Shown one piece after another: positions 1-8,712 of a DNA stretch of 10,000 nt. Below the pieces are notes generated by a model, which saw nothing but the letters and a program-made list of their open reading frames with translations, was not told where the DNA came from and searched no databases. The DNA comes from Magnetospirillum sp. (GTDB lineage: Bacteria > Pseudomonadota > Alphaproteobacteria > Rhodospirillales > Magnetospirillaceae). Numbering within the stretch: position 1 is the stretch's first letter; each line of letters opens with the position of its first letter. The stretch covers positions 1 to 10,000 of the forward strand of contig JAIWOG010000268.1 in assembly GCA_020217035.1 (NCBI GenBank). Reading direction: 5' to 3'. The position numbers were made by a program, and so were the translations under genes.

Positions 1-1
1 C

Positions 2-595
2 CACGCCGTGGTCAGCGAATACGCGACGTCGGCAGACCAATATGACCAATCCGGCGCCCACCACGCCAGCATCGACGCCTTCACCGCCCTGTTGGCCGAA
101 TGCCTGGAAGGACCGCGCCAAGGGCTGAGCATTGTCGACGCCGCCTGCGGTTCCGGCCTGGCCACCCCCACCCTGCGGCCGTGGGCGGCACATCTGACCG
201 GACTGGACCTGTCGCCCCACATGTTGTCCATGGCGGCCAAAGGCCGGCAATACGACCGCCTGGTGGAGGGCGACATGGTGGCCGCCATGGCCGCCATGCC
301 TGGCGACACCGATCTGGTGGTCTGCGCCGGCGGCACCTATTACCTGCAAGACCTGGCGCCGTTCCTGGCCGCCGTGCGCAGCTGCCTGAAACCCGGCGGG
401 CAAGTCTTCTTCGCCGATTATCCGGCGCTGGAGGACATGGGCGTGATGGAAACCATCGGCGGCAACCTGCGCTATTGCCGGCCGGCGGGCCTGACCCGCG
501 CCCTGGCCGCGGAGCACGGCTTCGCCGAGATCAACTGCGTGCTGGAACTGTCCTTCAACCTGCCGGCCTTCCACTGGCATTTCCGCAAGCTTTGA
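2..595 (+). CDS. class I SAM-dependent methyltransferase, 5' end outside the window
   Basis: The reading frame is open to the window edge. The first usable start is a GTG at 8, but the coding frame runs through it, so the gene most likely begins upstream and this is a partial CDS. Counting from that GTG, the visible part has a Rossmann methyltransferase core. Motif I is VDAACGSGL (residues 43-51), the second strand is GLDLSPHML (65-73), an acidic EGDM turn follows (87-90), then DLVVCAGGTYYLQDL (102-116) and LKPGGQVFF (127-135). These are the SAM-binding elements. The opening YATSADQYD resembles the segment before the catalytic domain in TPR-linked predicted methyltransferases, so an N-terminal TPR region may lie off the window; this is inference. 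The substrate cannot be told. The gene stops with TGA at 593-595, directly against the stop of the opposing gene. Confidence 0.85.
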   Translation, partial: HAVVSEYATSADQYDQSGAHHASIDAFTALLAECLEGPRQGLSIVDAACGSGLATPTLRPWAAHLTGLDLSPHMLSMAAKGRQYDRLVEGDMVAAMAAMPGDTDLVVCAGGTYYLQDLAPFLAAVRSCLKPGGQVFFADYPALEDMGVMETIGGNLRYCRPAGLTRALAAEHGFAEINCVLELSFNLPAFHWHFRKL

Positions 596-1894
596 TCATT
601 CGTCCTTGACCGGACGGCTGAGCCCCGGCGGCAACTTGGTTTCCAGGTCGCACAGGGTTTTCTCGACTTGCGACTGGGACAGGTTCTCCACCTTGGACAG
701 GTCCGCCTGGGTCAGGTCGGCCCCCATCAGGATGGCGCCCGACAGGTCGGCGCCAGCCAGCTTGGCCCGCGACAGCTTGGCGCCGGCCAGATCGGCGCCG
801 CGCAGACAAGAACCTTCCAAATTGGCCAGCCGCAAATCGGCGTGCCGCAATTGCGCCACCCCCAGATTGGCGCCGCCCAATTGCGCCGCGCCCAACACCG
901 CGTAACGGAAATCGGCGCCATCCAGACGCGATTCGGCCAGGAAGGCGTCGGACAGGTCGGTTTCCCGGAACGACGCGTTGGCCAGGATGGCGCCGGACAG
1001 GTCGGCCCCCCCCAGATCCATCTTGTTGAACACCGCCCGCTGTCCCTCGGCCCCCTTGCTGACCAGCCATTGGCCGTGGGCGGCGACGATGGCGGAAACG
1101 TCGAGCGCCGCCACGTCCTTGCCTTTCTTGGGCTTCTTGCCGTCGCGGGCCAGTTCCTCCAGCCAGCGCTTCTTGCGCTTTTCCGCCAGCCTGCGGGCTT
1201 CGGAATCGTCCTCGACCAGATCGTAATCGCGGGTTTTACGCTGGGGGGTGCTGGCGATGTCGCTGTCGTCCAGCCTGCCCCCGGTCGGCTTGCGGCCCTC
1301 CACCAATCCCGGCGGCGGCTGATAGGGCTTGGCCGAGACCGGGGCCGGCGGCTGAGAAGAAGAAGACGGCACCGGCCTTTCCACCGTGACCGGGGCCGAC
1401 ATCGCCACTGGCGGCGGCGGTGCTGCCGGCACCACCGGATGATCCAGGGGGGAATCCGGCTTGACGACGGCGGGCGCCGGCAAACGTTGGGGATTCTTCA
1501 AGGCGTCGGCCACCCGATGGGTCAATTCGTGGCCCGACACCCGCTTTGGCACCACCCCTTCCAACCCCAAGTCCAGGAACCGCGCCAACAGTGGCTTGTC
1601 GGAACTGGCCCCCATCAGCAAGACCGGCATCTCGGCATCAGCCGCCCGCACCCGTTCCAGGAAAGCGCCGGCCTGCTCCACATCGCCATCGGGATCCAGC
1701 AGAGCGATGTCGGGAACCTGGCCCATCATCGGCGTGGCGTCGGCGGCGACGCTGGTGGACAAGATTTCGCGCACGTTCAGCTTGCGGAAAGTCTGGCGCA
1801 CCAGGAAGCGGAAGGAATCGTCGCGGCTGAACAACAGCACGCGGATGCCTTTCCAGTCGATGTCGCCGCTATGAAGCATGGAGGGATGACGCAT
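596..1894 (-). CDS. receiver-like domain fused to pentapeptide repeats (432 aa)
   Basis: Residues 15-135 resemble a two-component receiver domain. There is an acidic pair D25/D26 after a hydrophobic strand, a candidate phospho-acceptor D67 in ALLDPDG, small residues after the fourth strand (LLMGASS, 92-98) and a lysine at K117 (VPKR). Residues 138-200 are rich in Pro, Ala and Val. Residues 220-262 are charged and basic (EKRKKRW, GKKPKKGK), probably a flexible linker. From about 290 to 402 the protein is a run of A(D/N)Lxx-type pentapeptides, expected to form a right-handed quadrilateral beta-helix. No DNA-binding output domain, signal peptide or membrane segment is seen. The role is unknown; a phosphorylation-controlled binding protein is inference. 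ATG at 1894 has no clear Shine-Dalgarno; a later ATG at 1879 and an upstream CTG at 1924 behind an AGGAGG are alternatives. The gene is transcribed away from the Atm1-type transporter gene. Confidence 0.85.
   Translation of the reverse strand: MRHPSMLHSGDIDWKGIRVLLFSRDDSFRFLVRQTFRKLNVREILSTSVAADATPMMGQVPDIALLDPDGDVEQAGAFLERVRAADAEMPVLLMGASSDKPLLARFLDLGLEGVVPKRVSGHELTHRVADALKNPQRLPAPAVVKPDSPLDHPVVPAAPPPPVAMSAPVTVERPVPSSSSQPPAPVSAKPYQPPPGLVEGRKPTGGRLDDSDIASTPQRKTRDYDLVEDDSEARRLAEKRKKRWLEELARDGKKPKKGKDVAALDVSAIVAAHGQWLVSKGAEGQRAVFNKMDLGGADLSGAILANASFRETDLSDAFLAESRLDGADFRYAVLGAAQLGGANLGVAQLRHADLRLANLEGSCLRGADLAGAKLSRAKLAGADLSGAILMGADLTQADLSKVENLSQSQVEKTLCDLETKLPPGLSRPVKDE
689..1027 (-). repeat. 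pentapeptide-repeat coding tract with 15-base periodicity
   Basis: This stretch encodes about 22 tandem five-residue units such as ADLSG, AILMG, ADLTQ and ANLEG. At DNA level it gives a degenerate 15-base repeat rich in ggcgcc and aggtcgg. The units are diverged rather than identical, which fits protein-level selection rather than recent slippage. On the plus strand the same periodicity reads as a false repetitive protein (GQVG/GASQ type). Confidence 0.85.
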
Positions 1895-1990
1895 GCGGGC
1901 AGGATAATCACCCGCAAAGTTCAGGGCAACGCTGCCTCCTGTGCGTTAACTGCCTGTTGCACAATTTTTTTTACCCCCCATCTTAGGGCG
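1895..1990. promoter_or_regulatory. 96-base divergent intergenic region
   Basis: The region lies between the 5' ends of the receiver-pentapeptide gene (-) and the Atm1-type gene (+), so it should carry both promoters. It contains a GTTAAC palindrome at 1945-1950, an eight-T run at 1965-1972, a six-C run at 1974-1979 and an AGGAGG on the minus strand (1935-1940). TTGCAC at 1957-1962 resembles a -35 box, but nothing at the right distance resembles a sigma-70 -10 box. The promoter role follows from the divergent layout only. Confidence 0.45.
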
Positions 1991-3837
<1,847 letters not shown>

Positions 3838-3841
<4 letters not shown>

Positions 3842-4275
3842 GGGGCCTTCTTGCGCCCGATGAAATAAAGGGCGGCCCCTTTGTATTCCGCGTCATCCGC
3901 GAAAACCTTGACGCGCAACGCCTTGGGCCGATCAATCACCAACGGTGACAACAAGAAATATTGGTCGACGCTGTGCCAGTGAAAATCCACGTCAGGCGGG
4001 CCTTCAAAATCCGCGGGAAAGTCGCTTGAAGGAGGGGTCAAATCCGTCACAACGTGCGACTTTAGCTCATCATCCCCCAAATAAACGACCGTCCGCACCT
4101 GCTTGATCTGCGCATCCAAAGGGATCATCACCGAAACAACGACCCCCAGCTTCGGCAGCGTGGCCGGATAGGCAGGCAATAACACTGCCCCGCCAAAAGT
4201 TCCGATGATGCTGACTTTTCCCTGCTGTTCGAACCGAATGTCGTCGCAATAAACGGTATTAACGGTCACAGACAT
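3838..4275 (-). CDS. conserved hypothetical protein (145 aa), third gene of accessory module
   Basis: The product opens with VNTVYCDDIRFEQQGKVSIIGTFGG. This cysteine-plus-CDDIR start, followed by a GKxSxIG turn, matches from memory a small uncharacterised family that I believe is DUF6941; this needs a profile search. The rest alternates beta-type segments (VVVSVMIPLD, VRTVVYLGDD, ALRVKVFADD, ALYFIG), suggesting a compact all-beta domain. No catalytic motif, signal peptide or membrane segment is visible. Its ATG overlaps the end of the upstream helix-turn-helix gene by 10 bases, so translation is probably coupled. Its TAA overlaps the stop of the convergent Atm1-type gene in a TTAA palindrome. 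Base composition is lower in GC than the flanking genes. Function unknown. Confidence 0.75.
3840..3881. terminator. inverted repeat at convergent gene ends, possible bidirectional terminator
   Basis: The arm aaggggcc (3840-3847) is the exact reverse complement of ggcccctt (3874-3881). A nested pair, gccc (3855-3858) and gggc (3870-3873), can extend the stem with a one-sided bulge. It begins at the overlapping stop codons of the two convergent genes. The T run after the right arm is short (three Ts at 3880-3882), so intrinsic termination is only possible, and the repeat lies inside the 3' end of the minus-strand gene. Confidence 0.3.
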
Positions 4276-4736
4276 TGCCGGATTTCCATTACCGCGATGG
4301 CATCGGAGTCATCACTTTCCACTCGCCGAAATAAGGGAAAGATCGTCATCGACGGCTCGGACACCATCTCACGATGCTGGAGGCCCATCGGGATCACCTT
4401 AGGAGCATCCAGCACCATGCAATGCGGCTTATCGACCAGCTTCATTTCCCACTTCATGCCCATGGCCCCGGCCAGCAACACGGCGGTCGAGACCCGGATG
4501 TCGCCTTCGGAACGAAGATGACGGCTGACCGCCGATGGCGATACCTTCAAGCGCTTCGCCAGATCACGAACACCAAGTCCCGCCTTGGCGGCGGCGGCCT
4601 GCAATTGAGCGCGGATGCGGCGGGTGGCGGACGCGACGTCCACGTCGTCAGCGACGACCGTGTGGTTGGGAACGAAAGCCCCGCCGGTCAACGCCGTCAA
4701 TTCGTCGTCAACAATCGGTGACAAGCTGTTCGACAT
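4266..4736 (-). CDS. Xre-type helix-turn-helix protein, possible antitoxin/repressor
   Basis: The 156-residue product carries one Cro/C1-type helix-turn-helix at about residues 38-100. GVRDLAKRLKV (55-65) fits the scaffold helix and SPSAVSRHLRS (66-76) the recognition helix. The closing stretch STAVLLAGAMGMKWEMKLV looks like the usual last helix and short strand of the family. Residues 1-37 are an acidic N-terminal extension and residues 101-156 a tail of unknown fold. The ATG overlaps the end of the upstream gene by 29 bases, and the stop overlaps the next gene by 10. No later Met comes before residue 92, so the long overlap is probably real, although GTG starts were not excluded. Order and overlap fit the antitoxin of a toxin-first higBA-like pair; a plain transcriptional regulator is the alternative. 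Confidence 0.8.
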   Translation of the reverse strand: MSNSLSPIVDDELTALTGGAFVPNHTVVADDVDVASATRRIRAQLQAAAAKAGLGVRDLAKRLKVSPSAVSRHLRSEGDIRVSTAVLLAGAMGMKWEMKLVDKPHCMVLDAPKVIPMGLQHREMVSEPSMTIFPLFRRVESDDSDAIAVMEIRQCL

Positions 4737-5250
4737 CTCTTAAATCCACTTCCTTGGAATCCATTCGATCAATCAACGCCTCGACTCGCCGGGCTTGTCG
4801 CGCATAACGCGCCCTTTGCCCGGAACTGTCGGGTTCGTCGGGACGTCTCTTCAAATCCTCGGTCATCGCCAGCACGACGGCGACAAATTCGTTTTCACCT
4901 CTAAAAAAACCAAAGGTCCTGGTCGTGTTGGTCCTCATCTCGACAACGGCCTGGCCGGGCGCCCACATCCGTTGAAAAGGCGGGTCCATCCCCGATCCCT
5001 TGGGGCGAACCAGTTCAGCCCGAGGTCGGCCGCTCACGAAATCGTCCACCAGTGCCTCAAGCACCGCCCTGACACTGGGCTTATGGGTCAAGCCGACACG
5101 AATTTCGGCCGGCAGTGCCAGCACCCCATCCTGCCACAGCTTGGTAAAATAGAACTTCCGCCTGACCGGCCCGCTCTCCAGCGGAAACCGCTGATGCAGC
5201 ACTCCGCTGTCCATGAGTGTGGGCACTGTGAACATATAAGTCAACACCAT
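4708..5250 (-). CDS. hypothetical protein with HigB/RelE-like C-terminal region, possible toxin
   Basis: I do not recognise the full 180-residue protein. Residues 58-165 follow the layout of RelE/HigB-type toxins: helices (SVRAVLEALVDDFVSG), then W96 and VVEMRTNTTRTFGFFRGENEFVAVVLAM (103-129), comparable to the WELR..RVFYFF...IVLLH core, then DLKRRP and a basic C-terminal helix with RARYARQARRVEALI. This is similarity by eye and remote. Residues 1-57 are an extra N-terminal part (FYFTKLWQDGVLALP). The start is uncertain: ATGs at 5250, 5235 and 5214 are in frame and none has a good Shine-Dalgarno. The gene overlaps the downstream Xre-type gene by 29 bases. A toxin role rests on this pairing and is inference. 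Confidence 0.65.
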   Translation of the reverse strand: MVLTYMFTVPTLMDSGVLHQRFPLESGPVRRKFYFTKLWQDGVLALPAEIRVGLTHKPSVRAVLEALVDDFVSGRPRAELVRPKGSGMDPPFQRMWAPGQAVVEMRTNTTRTFGFFRGENEFVAVVLAMTEDLKRRPDEPDSSGQRARYARQARRVEALIDRMDSKEVDLRDVEQLVTDC

Positions 5251-5268
5251 CAGGAATCAAAAGGGGGA

Positions 5269-5286
5269 CGCCACCGAAAGGTGGCG
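5269..5286 (-). terminator. 7-bp GC-rich hairpin after the his-hinT operon
   Basis: cgccacc and ggtggcg form a perfect seven-pair stem around a four-base loop (GAAA on the plus strand, TTTC on the minus). On the minus strand it starts 36 bases past the hinT stop and is followed by TCCCCCTTTT, a weak T tail. It may end the his transcript. It also lies 18 bases before the first ATG of the toxin-like gene, so a role as a 5' leader hairpin is possible. A perfect TTGACA lies just upstream on the minus strand (5306-5301), but no -10 box is found at the right distance. Confidence 0.45.
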
Positions 5287-5322
5287 AGACACCTAATGGT
5301 TGTCAATGAAAGATAAAGCCCC

Positions 5323-5685
5323 CTACTCCTTGGGCACCATGCGGCCCAGACGGCGGCCGCCGAAGATGTGGACGTGCAGGTGCGGCACTTCCTGGCCGCC
5401 ATTGGCGCCGATGTTGGACAGCATGCGCCAGCCGTCGTCCTTGACGCCGACCATCTCGGAAACCTTGGCCACCGCCCGGAACAAGGCGGCGATTTCGGAA
5501 TCGCTGGCATTGGCGGCGAAGTCGTTCATGGACACATAAGCGCCCTTGGGGATCACCAGCACATGCACCGGGGCCTGGGGCGCGATGTCGTGGAAGGCCA
5601 GGGTATGCTCGTCCTCGTGCACCTTCTTGCAGGGGATTTCGCCGCGCAGGATCTTGGCGAAGACGTTGTTGCTGTCATAGGCCAT
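5323..5685 (-). CDS. hinT: HIT-family (HinT-like) nucleotide hydrolase
   Basis: The product has 120 residues, the usual length of bacterial HinT proteins. It begins with the typical MAYDSNNVFAKILRGEIP, and has an AFHD motif near residue 30 and a VIPKGAY segment. The histidine triad is HLHVHIFGG, with H102, H104 and H106; the last is the expected nucleophile of this family. HinT proteins hydrolyse purine nucleoside phosphoramidates and acyl-adenylates in the cytoplasm. I chose ATG 5685 over an in-frame TTG at 5691 because GAGG lies seven bases before this ATG and because family members start here. It is the last gene of the his operon, nine bases after hisE. hisE-HIT pairing is common in alphaproteobacteria, but a histidine-specific role is not established. 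Confidence 0.92.
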   Translation of the reverse strand: MAYDSNNVFAKILRGEIPCKKVHEDEHTLAFHDIAPQAPVHVLVIPKGAYVSMNDFAANASDSEIAALFRAVAKVSEMVGVKDDGWRMLSNIGANGGQEVPHLHVHIFGGRRLGRMVPKE

Positions 5686-5694
5686 GGTCAAACC

Positions 5695-6015
5695 TCACTT
5701 GGGGCGGGAATTCTTTTCGGCGATGCCGGAAATGCCCTGGCGGCGGGCCAGCTCGGCCCACACGTCGCCAGGGTCCACACCGGCATCGGCCCACAGCACC
5801 AGCAGGTGGTACAGCAGATCGGCGCTTTCGGCGGCGATGGCGGCGGGTGTTTCCGAGACGGCGGCGATGGCGGTTTCCAAACCTTCCTCGCCCACTTTCT
5901 GGGCGATCTTCTTGCGGCCCTTATTGAACAGCTTGGCGGTGTAGCTGCTGTCGGGGTCGGCGCCCTTGCGGCCTTCGATGACCGCGAACAATTGGTCGAG
6001 AACATGATCGGTCAT
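5695..6015 (-). CDS. hisE: phosphoribosyl-ATP pyrophosphatase HisE
   Basis: The 106-residue protein is a stand-alone HisE of normal length. It hydrolyses phosphoribosyl-ATP to phosphoribosyl-AMP and pyrophosphate, the second step of histidine synthesis. The family signature is clear: SSYTAKLFNKG (about 23-33), KKIAQKVGEEGLETAIAA (35-52) with the acidic metal-binding residues, and AAESADLLYHLLVLW (61-75). It is not fused to HisI, unlike in enterobacteria, and no hisI is in the window. Its ATG shares one base with the TGA of the upstream methyltransferase gene (TGATG), suggesting coupled translation. The alpha-helical fold belongs to the MazG/all-alpha NTP pyrophosphatase superfamily. Confidence 0.96.
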   Translation of the reverse strand: MTDHVLDQLFAVIEGRKGADPDSSYTAKLFNKGRKKIAQKVGEEGLETAIAAVSETPAAIAAESADLLYHLLVLWADAGVDPGDVWAELARRQGISGIAEKNSRPK

Positions 6016-6545
6016 CAGCGGGCCTTTTCCACCACCACCCAGAACCCGGCGGCGTTGCGGTTATAGGTCAACAGGTTGAAACGCTGTAACAAGCGCGGCA
6101 GCCACCATCGCTCGTCTTCCTGGATCAGGTGAGCATTGCGTCCATCGGGCAGCACCTTCTTGGCCGGGCCACAATGGATGGTGAAAAAACCATAGCGAAG
6201 GACCAAGACAGCCAGATGGTCCAAGACATTGTCCAGCAAATCCGGTTCGATATGCTCCAGCACGTCGATGCAGGTCACCAGATCGCGGGGCTGGGGCTCG
6301 GCCGACCATTGGAGGACGGCGGGATCATAATGGGCGACGTCAGGTGGAAACGGCATCAGACGCCGCAGCTCCTGCCCCAGCCGCCCCTTGCCGGCGCCGT
6401 AATCCAACACGTCGTAGACCTGTAACTTGCCCATCACCTCGGCCAACAAGGGGGCGTATTCCACCGAGGCGACGCCGTAATCGGGATTTTCATGCAGGCT
6501 TCGCTGCATGTCCCGATACTGTTCCGAGATCAGGGCGCCGCTCAT
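6015..6545 (-). CDS. class I SAM-dependent methyltransferase inside the his operon
   Basis: The 176-residue protein has a short Rossmann methyltransferase core. Motif I is VLDYGAGKG (46-54), HYDPAV (72-77) probably ends the second strand, and DLVTCIDVLEHIEPDLL (88-104) is the motif II region with the family-typical DVLEH. The C-terminal part FFTIHCGPAKKVLPDGRNAHL (120-140), then EDERWW and FWVVVEKAR, is distinctive and may form the substrate side. I recall similar proteins near surface-polysaccharide genes, but the substrate is unknown. The ATG at 6545 follows a purine-rich GGGGGG and lies 10 bases after hisF; the TGA overlaps the hisE start by one base. It is therefore expressed with the his genes, though no known step of histidine synthesis needs a methyltransferase. 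Confidence 0.88.
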   Translation of the reverse strand: MSGALISEQYRDMQRSLHENPDYGVASVEYAPLLAEVMGKLQVYDVLDYGAGKGRLGQELRRLMPFPPDVAHYDPAVLQWSAEPQPRDLVTCIDVLEHIEPDLLDNVLDHLAVLVLRYGFFTIHCGPAKKVLPDGRNAHLIQEDERWWLPRLLQRFNLLTYNRNAAGFWVVVEKAR

Positions 6546-6555
6546 TGTCGCCCCC

Positions 6556-7317
6556 CTAGACCGGGCGCACCGGGATGCCGGCTTCGGCCATGTGGGCCTT
6601 GGCTTGGGCGATGGTGTAGGTGCCGAAATGGAAGATGGAGGCCGCCAGCACCGCGGTGGCGTGGCCGTCGCGGATGCCTTCCACCAGATGGTCCAGATTG
6701 CCCACCCCGCCGGACGCGATCACCGGCACGGTGACCGCGTCGGCCACCGCCCGGGTCAGCGGAATATTGAAGCCCTGCTTGGTGCCGTCGCGGTCCATGC
6801 TGGTCAGCAGGATTTCGCCGGCGCCATATTCCACCATGCGCTTGGCCCATTGGACGGCGTCTATGCCGGTGGGGTTGCGGCCGCCATGGGTGAAGATCTC
6901 GAACTTGCCGGGCGCCACCTGCTTGGCGTCGATGGCGACGACGATGCACTGGCTGCCGAACTTTTCCGCCGCCTCGCGAACGAATTCCGGGCGATGCACG
7001 GCCGCCGTGTTGATGCTGACCTTGTCGGCGCCGGCCAGCAGAAGTTTCCTGATGTCTTCCACCTGACGCACGCCGCCGCCCACCGTCAGCGGCATGAAGC
7101 AGGCCTCGGCGGTACGGCCGACCACGTCATAGATGGTATCGCGATTGTCGGAACTGGCGGTGATGTCCAAGAAGGTCAGTTCGTCGGCGCCGGCCTTGTC
7201 GTATATTTTGGCCTGTTCCACCGGATCGCCGGCGTCGACCAGATCGACGAAGTTCACGCCCTTGACCACACGGCCGTCTTTCACGTCCAGGCAGGGGATG
7301 ACGCGCATCTTCAGCAT
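6556..7317 (-). CDS. hisF: imidazole glycerol phosphate synthase, cyclase subunit HisF
   Basis: The 253-residue protein is a full-length HisF (beta/alpha)8 barrel. It joins ammonia from HisH to PRFAR, giving imidazole glycerol phosphate and AICAR. It starts [15 protein letters not shown] with catalytic D11; the second catalytic acid is D130 in VVAIDAK. Phosphate-binding loops are TVGGGVR (78-84), INTAAV (102-107) and ASGGVG (201-206). I chose ATG 7317 because it gives the standard HisF N-terminus and is preceded by GGAG seven bases upstream; a longer open frame to 7395 runs antiparallel into hisA and adds no family-like sequence. It begins four bases after the hisA stop and is followed by the inserted methyltransferase gene. 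Confidence 0.97.
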   Translation of the reverse strand: MLKMRVIPCLDVKDGRVVKGVNFVDLVDAGDPVEQAKIYDKAGADELTFLDITASSDNRDTIYDVVGRTAEACFMPLTVGGGVRQVEDIRKLLLAGADKVSINTAAVHRPEFVREAAEKFGSQCIVVAIDAKQVAPGKFEIFTHGGRNPTGIDAVQWAKRMVEYGAGEILLTSMDRDGTKQGFNIPLTRAVADAVTVPVIASGGVGNLDHLVEGIRDGHATAVLAASIFHFGTYTIAQAKAHMAEAGIPVRPV

Positions 7318-7321
7318 GGGA

Positions 7322-8047
7322 TCACTCCGCCAGCAGGGCGATGGCCTGGGCCACGTCGATGCGGCCGTCATAGATGGCACGGCCCGAGATGACACCGGCG
7401 ATACCCGACGACTTCACCGCCTTCAGGGCGCGCAAATCGTCCAAGGACGACACGCCGCCGGAAGCGATCACCGGGGTGGAAATGGCCCGGGCCAAGGCCG
7501 CGGTGGCCTCGGTGTTGGGGCCGGCCAGCACGCCGTCGCGATCGATGTCGGTGTAGATGATGGCGGCGACGCCGGCATCCTCGAACTTCAGGGCCAGGTC
7601 CAGGACGGTCAGGTCCGAGGTCTCGGCCCAGCCTTCCACCGCCACCTTGCCGCCCTTGGCGTCGATGCCGACGGCGACACGGCCGGGAAAGCGCTTGCAG
7701 GCGTCCTTGACCAAAGCCGGGTCGCGCAACGCCACGGTGCCCAGGATGACCCGGCGCACACCCTTTTCCAGCCACATCTCGATGGTCGCCATGTCGCGGA
7801 TGCCGCCGCCCAACTGCACCGGGACCTTGACCGCCTTCAAGATGGATTCCACCGCGGCACCGTTGACCGGCTTGCCGGCGAAGGCGCCGTTCAGGTCGAC
7901 CACGTGAATCCACTGGGCGCCAGCATCGGCGAAGGCGCGGGCCTGGGCGCCGGGATCGGTGTTGAACACCGTGGCTTCTTCCATCAGGCCCAACTTCAGA
8001 CGGACGCAGGCGCCGTCCTTCAGGTCGATCGCGGGAAACAGGATCAT
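7322..8047 (-). CDS. hisA: ProFAR isomerase HisA
   Basis: The 241-residue protein is a (beta/alpha)8 barrel that isomerises ProFAR to PRFAR, the substrate of HisH-HisF. It starts [12 protein letters not shown] with catalytic D8, and the partner acid is D129 in [16 protein letters not shown] (near 78-85) and [11 protein letters not shown] supply the phosphate-binding loops, and [14 protein letters not shown] is the usual HisA segment. I chose ATG 8047 over an in-frame TTG at 8062, because the extra residues MGCET do not belong to the family N-terminus. It lies 19 bases after hisH and four before hisF. Confidence 0.96.
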   Translation of the reverse strand: MILFPAIDLKDGACVRLKLGLMEEATVFNTDPGAQARAFADAGAQWIHVVDLNGAFAGKPVNGAAVESILKAVKVPVQLGGGIRDMATIEMWLEKGVRRVILGTVALRDPALVKDACKRFPGRVAVGIDAKGGKVAVEGWAETSDLTVLDLALKFEDAGVAAIIYTDIDRDGVLAGPNTEATAALARAISTPVIASGGVSSLDDLRALKAVKSSGIAGVISGRAIYDGRIDVAQAIALLAE

Positions 8048-8066
8048 GGTTTCACATCCCAAAGGG

Positions 8067-8711
8067 TCAGGGCTTCCATCGCAGGAAGTTGGAAATCACG
8101 CGCAGGCCGGTGGCCTGGCTTTTTTCCGGGTGGAATTGGGTGCCGACCAGGTTGTCACGGCCGATCAGCGCGGTGATCGGGCCGCCATAGGACACACGCG
8201 CCAGTTGGTGGCGGTCGTCGGCGCATTGAAAGCGATAGGAATGGACGAAATAGGCGTGCGGATTCTCGCCCAGATCTTCCAGCAGCGGATGCGATCCGGG
8301 CACCCAGGCCAGTTCGTTCCAGCCCATGTGCGGCACTTTCAAGGCCGGGTCAGAGGGCGTGATCGCCACCACTTCGCCGCAGATCCAGTCCAGACCCTGA
8401 TGGGTGCCGTGTTCGCGCCCCGTCGTCGCCATCAACTGCATGCCGACACAGATGCCCATGAACGGCCGTCCCTTGTCGATCACCGCCTCGCGCATCGCCT
8501 GAACCATGCCGTCCAGCGCTTCCAGGCCGGCGCGGCAATCGCCGAAGGCGCCGACGCCGGGCAGCACCACGCGGTCGGCCTTGGCCACCAGATCGGCGTC
8601 GGCGGTGACCTGGATGTCGGCCCCCAGGTTTTGCTCGGTCGCCACCCGTTCGAAAGCCTTGGCGGCGGAACGCAAATTACCCGAGCCGTAATCGACGATG
8701 GTCACCAACAT
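8067..8711 (-). CDS. hisH: imidazole glycerol phosphate synthase, glutaminase subunit HisH
   Basis: The 214-residue protein is a class I glutamine amidotransferase that releases ammonia for HisF. It starts [15 protein letters not shown], typical of HisH. The oxyanion region is [10 protein letters not shown] (50-59). The catalytic triad is C88 in GICVGMQLM, with H194 and E196 in [19 protein letters not shown] (127-135) and YFVHSY (154-159) are further family motifs. ATG 8711 is separated from the hisB TAG by one base. A longer open frame to 9041 overlaps hisB and is not family-like. Confidence 0.96.
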   Translation of the reverse strand: MLVTIVDYGSGNLRSAAKAFERVATEQNLGADIQVTADADLVAKADRVVLPGVGAFGDCRAGLEALDGMVQAMREAVIDKGRPFMGICVGMQLMATTGREHGTHQGLDWICGEVVAITPSDPALKVPHMGWNELAWVPGSHPLLEDLGENPHAYFVHSYRFQCADDRHQLARVSYGGPITALIGRDNLVGTQFHPEKSQATGLRVISNFLRWKP

Positions 8712-8712
8712 G

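Noticed and set aside
601..616. Short inverted repeat cgtcc/ggacg after the first convergent pair
   Set aside because: Only five pairs with a six-base loop and no T run on either strand, and it lies within coding sequence; not convincing as a terminator.
1957..1986. TTGCAC followed 17 bases later by ATCTTA, as a promoter for the Atm1-type gene
   Set aside because: The second hexamer barely matches TATAAT, so a specific promoter call is not supported.
668..1990. Long plus-strand open frame in front of the Atm1-type gene, giving a 1057-residue reading
   Set aside because: It is antisense to the receiver-pentapeptide gene and reads as low-complexity Gly/Gln/Arg repeats mirroring the pentapeptide periodicity. 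The transporter family begins at about 1991.
4795..5316. Plus-strand open frames across the accessory module
   Set aside because: They are antisense to the minus-strand genes and show no recognisable domains; the minus-strand set has the overlaps and the helix-turn-helix.
7318..7395. Longer hisF reading frame starting at 7395
   Set aside because: The extra 26 residues overlap hisA and do not resemble HisF; ATG 7317 gives the standard N-terminus with a Shine-Dalgarno.
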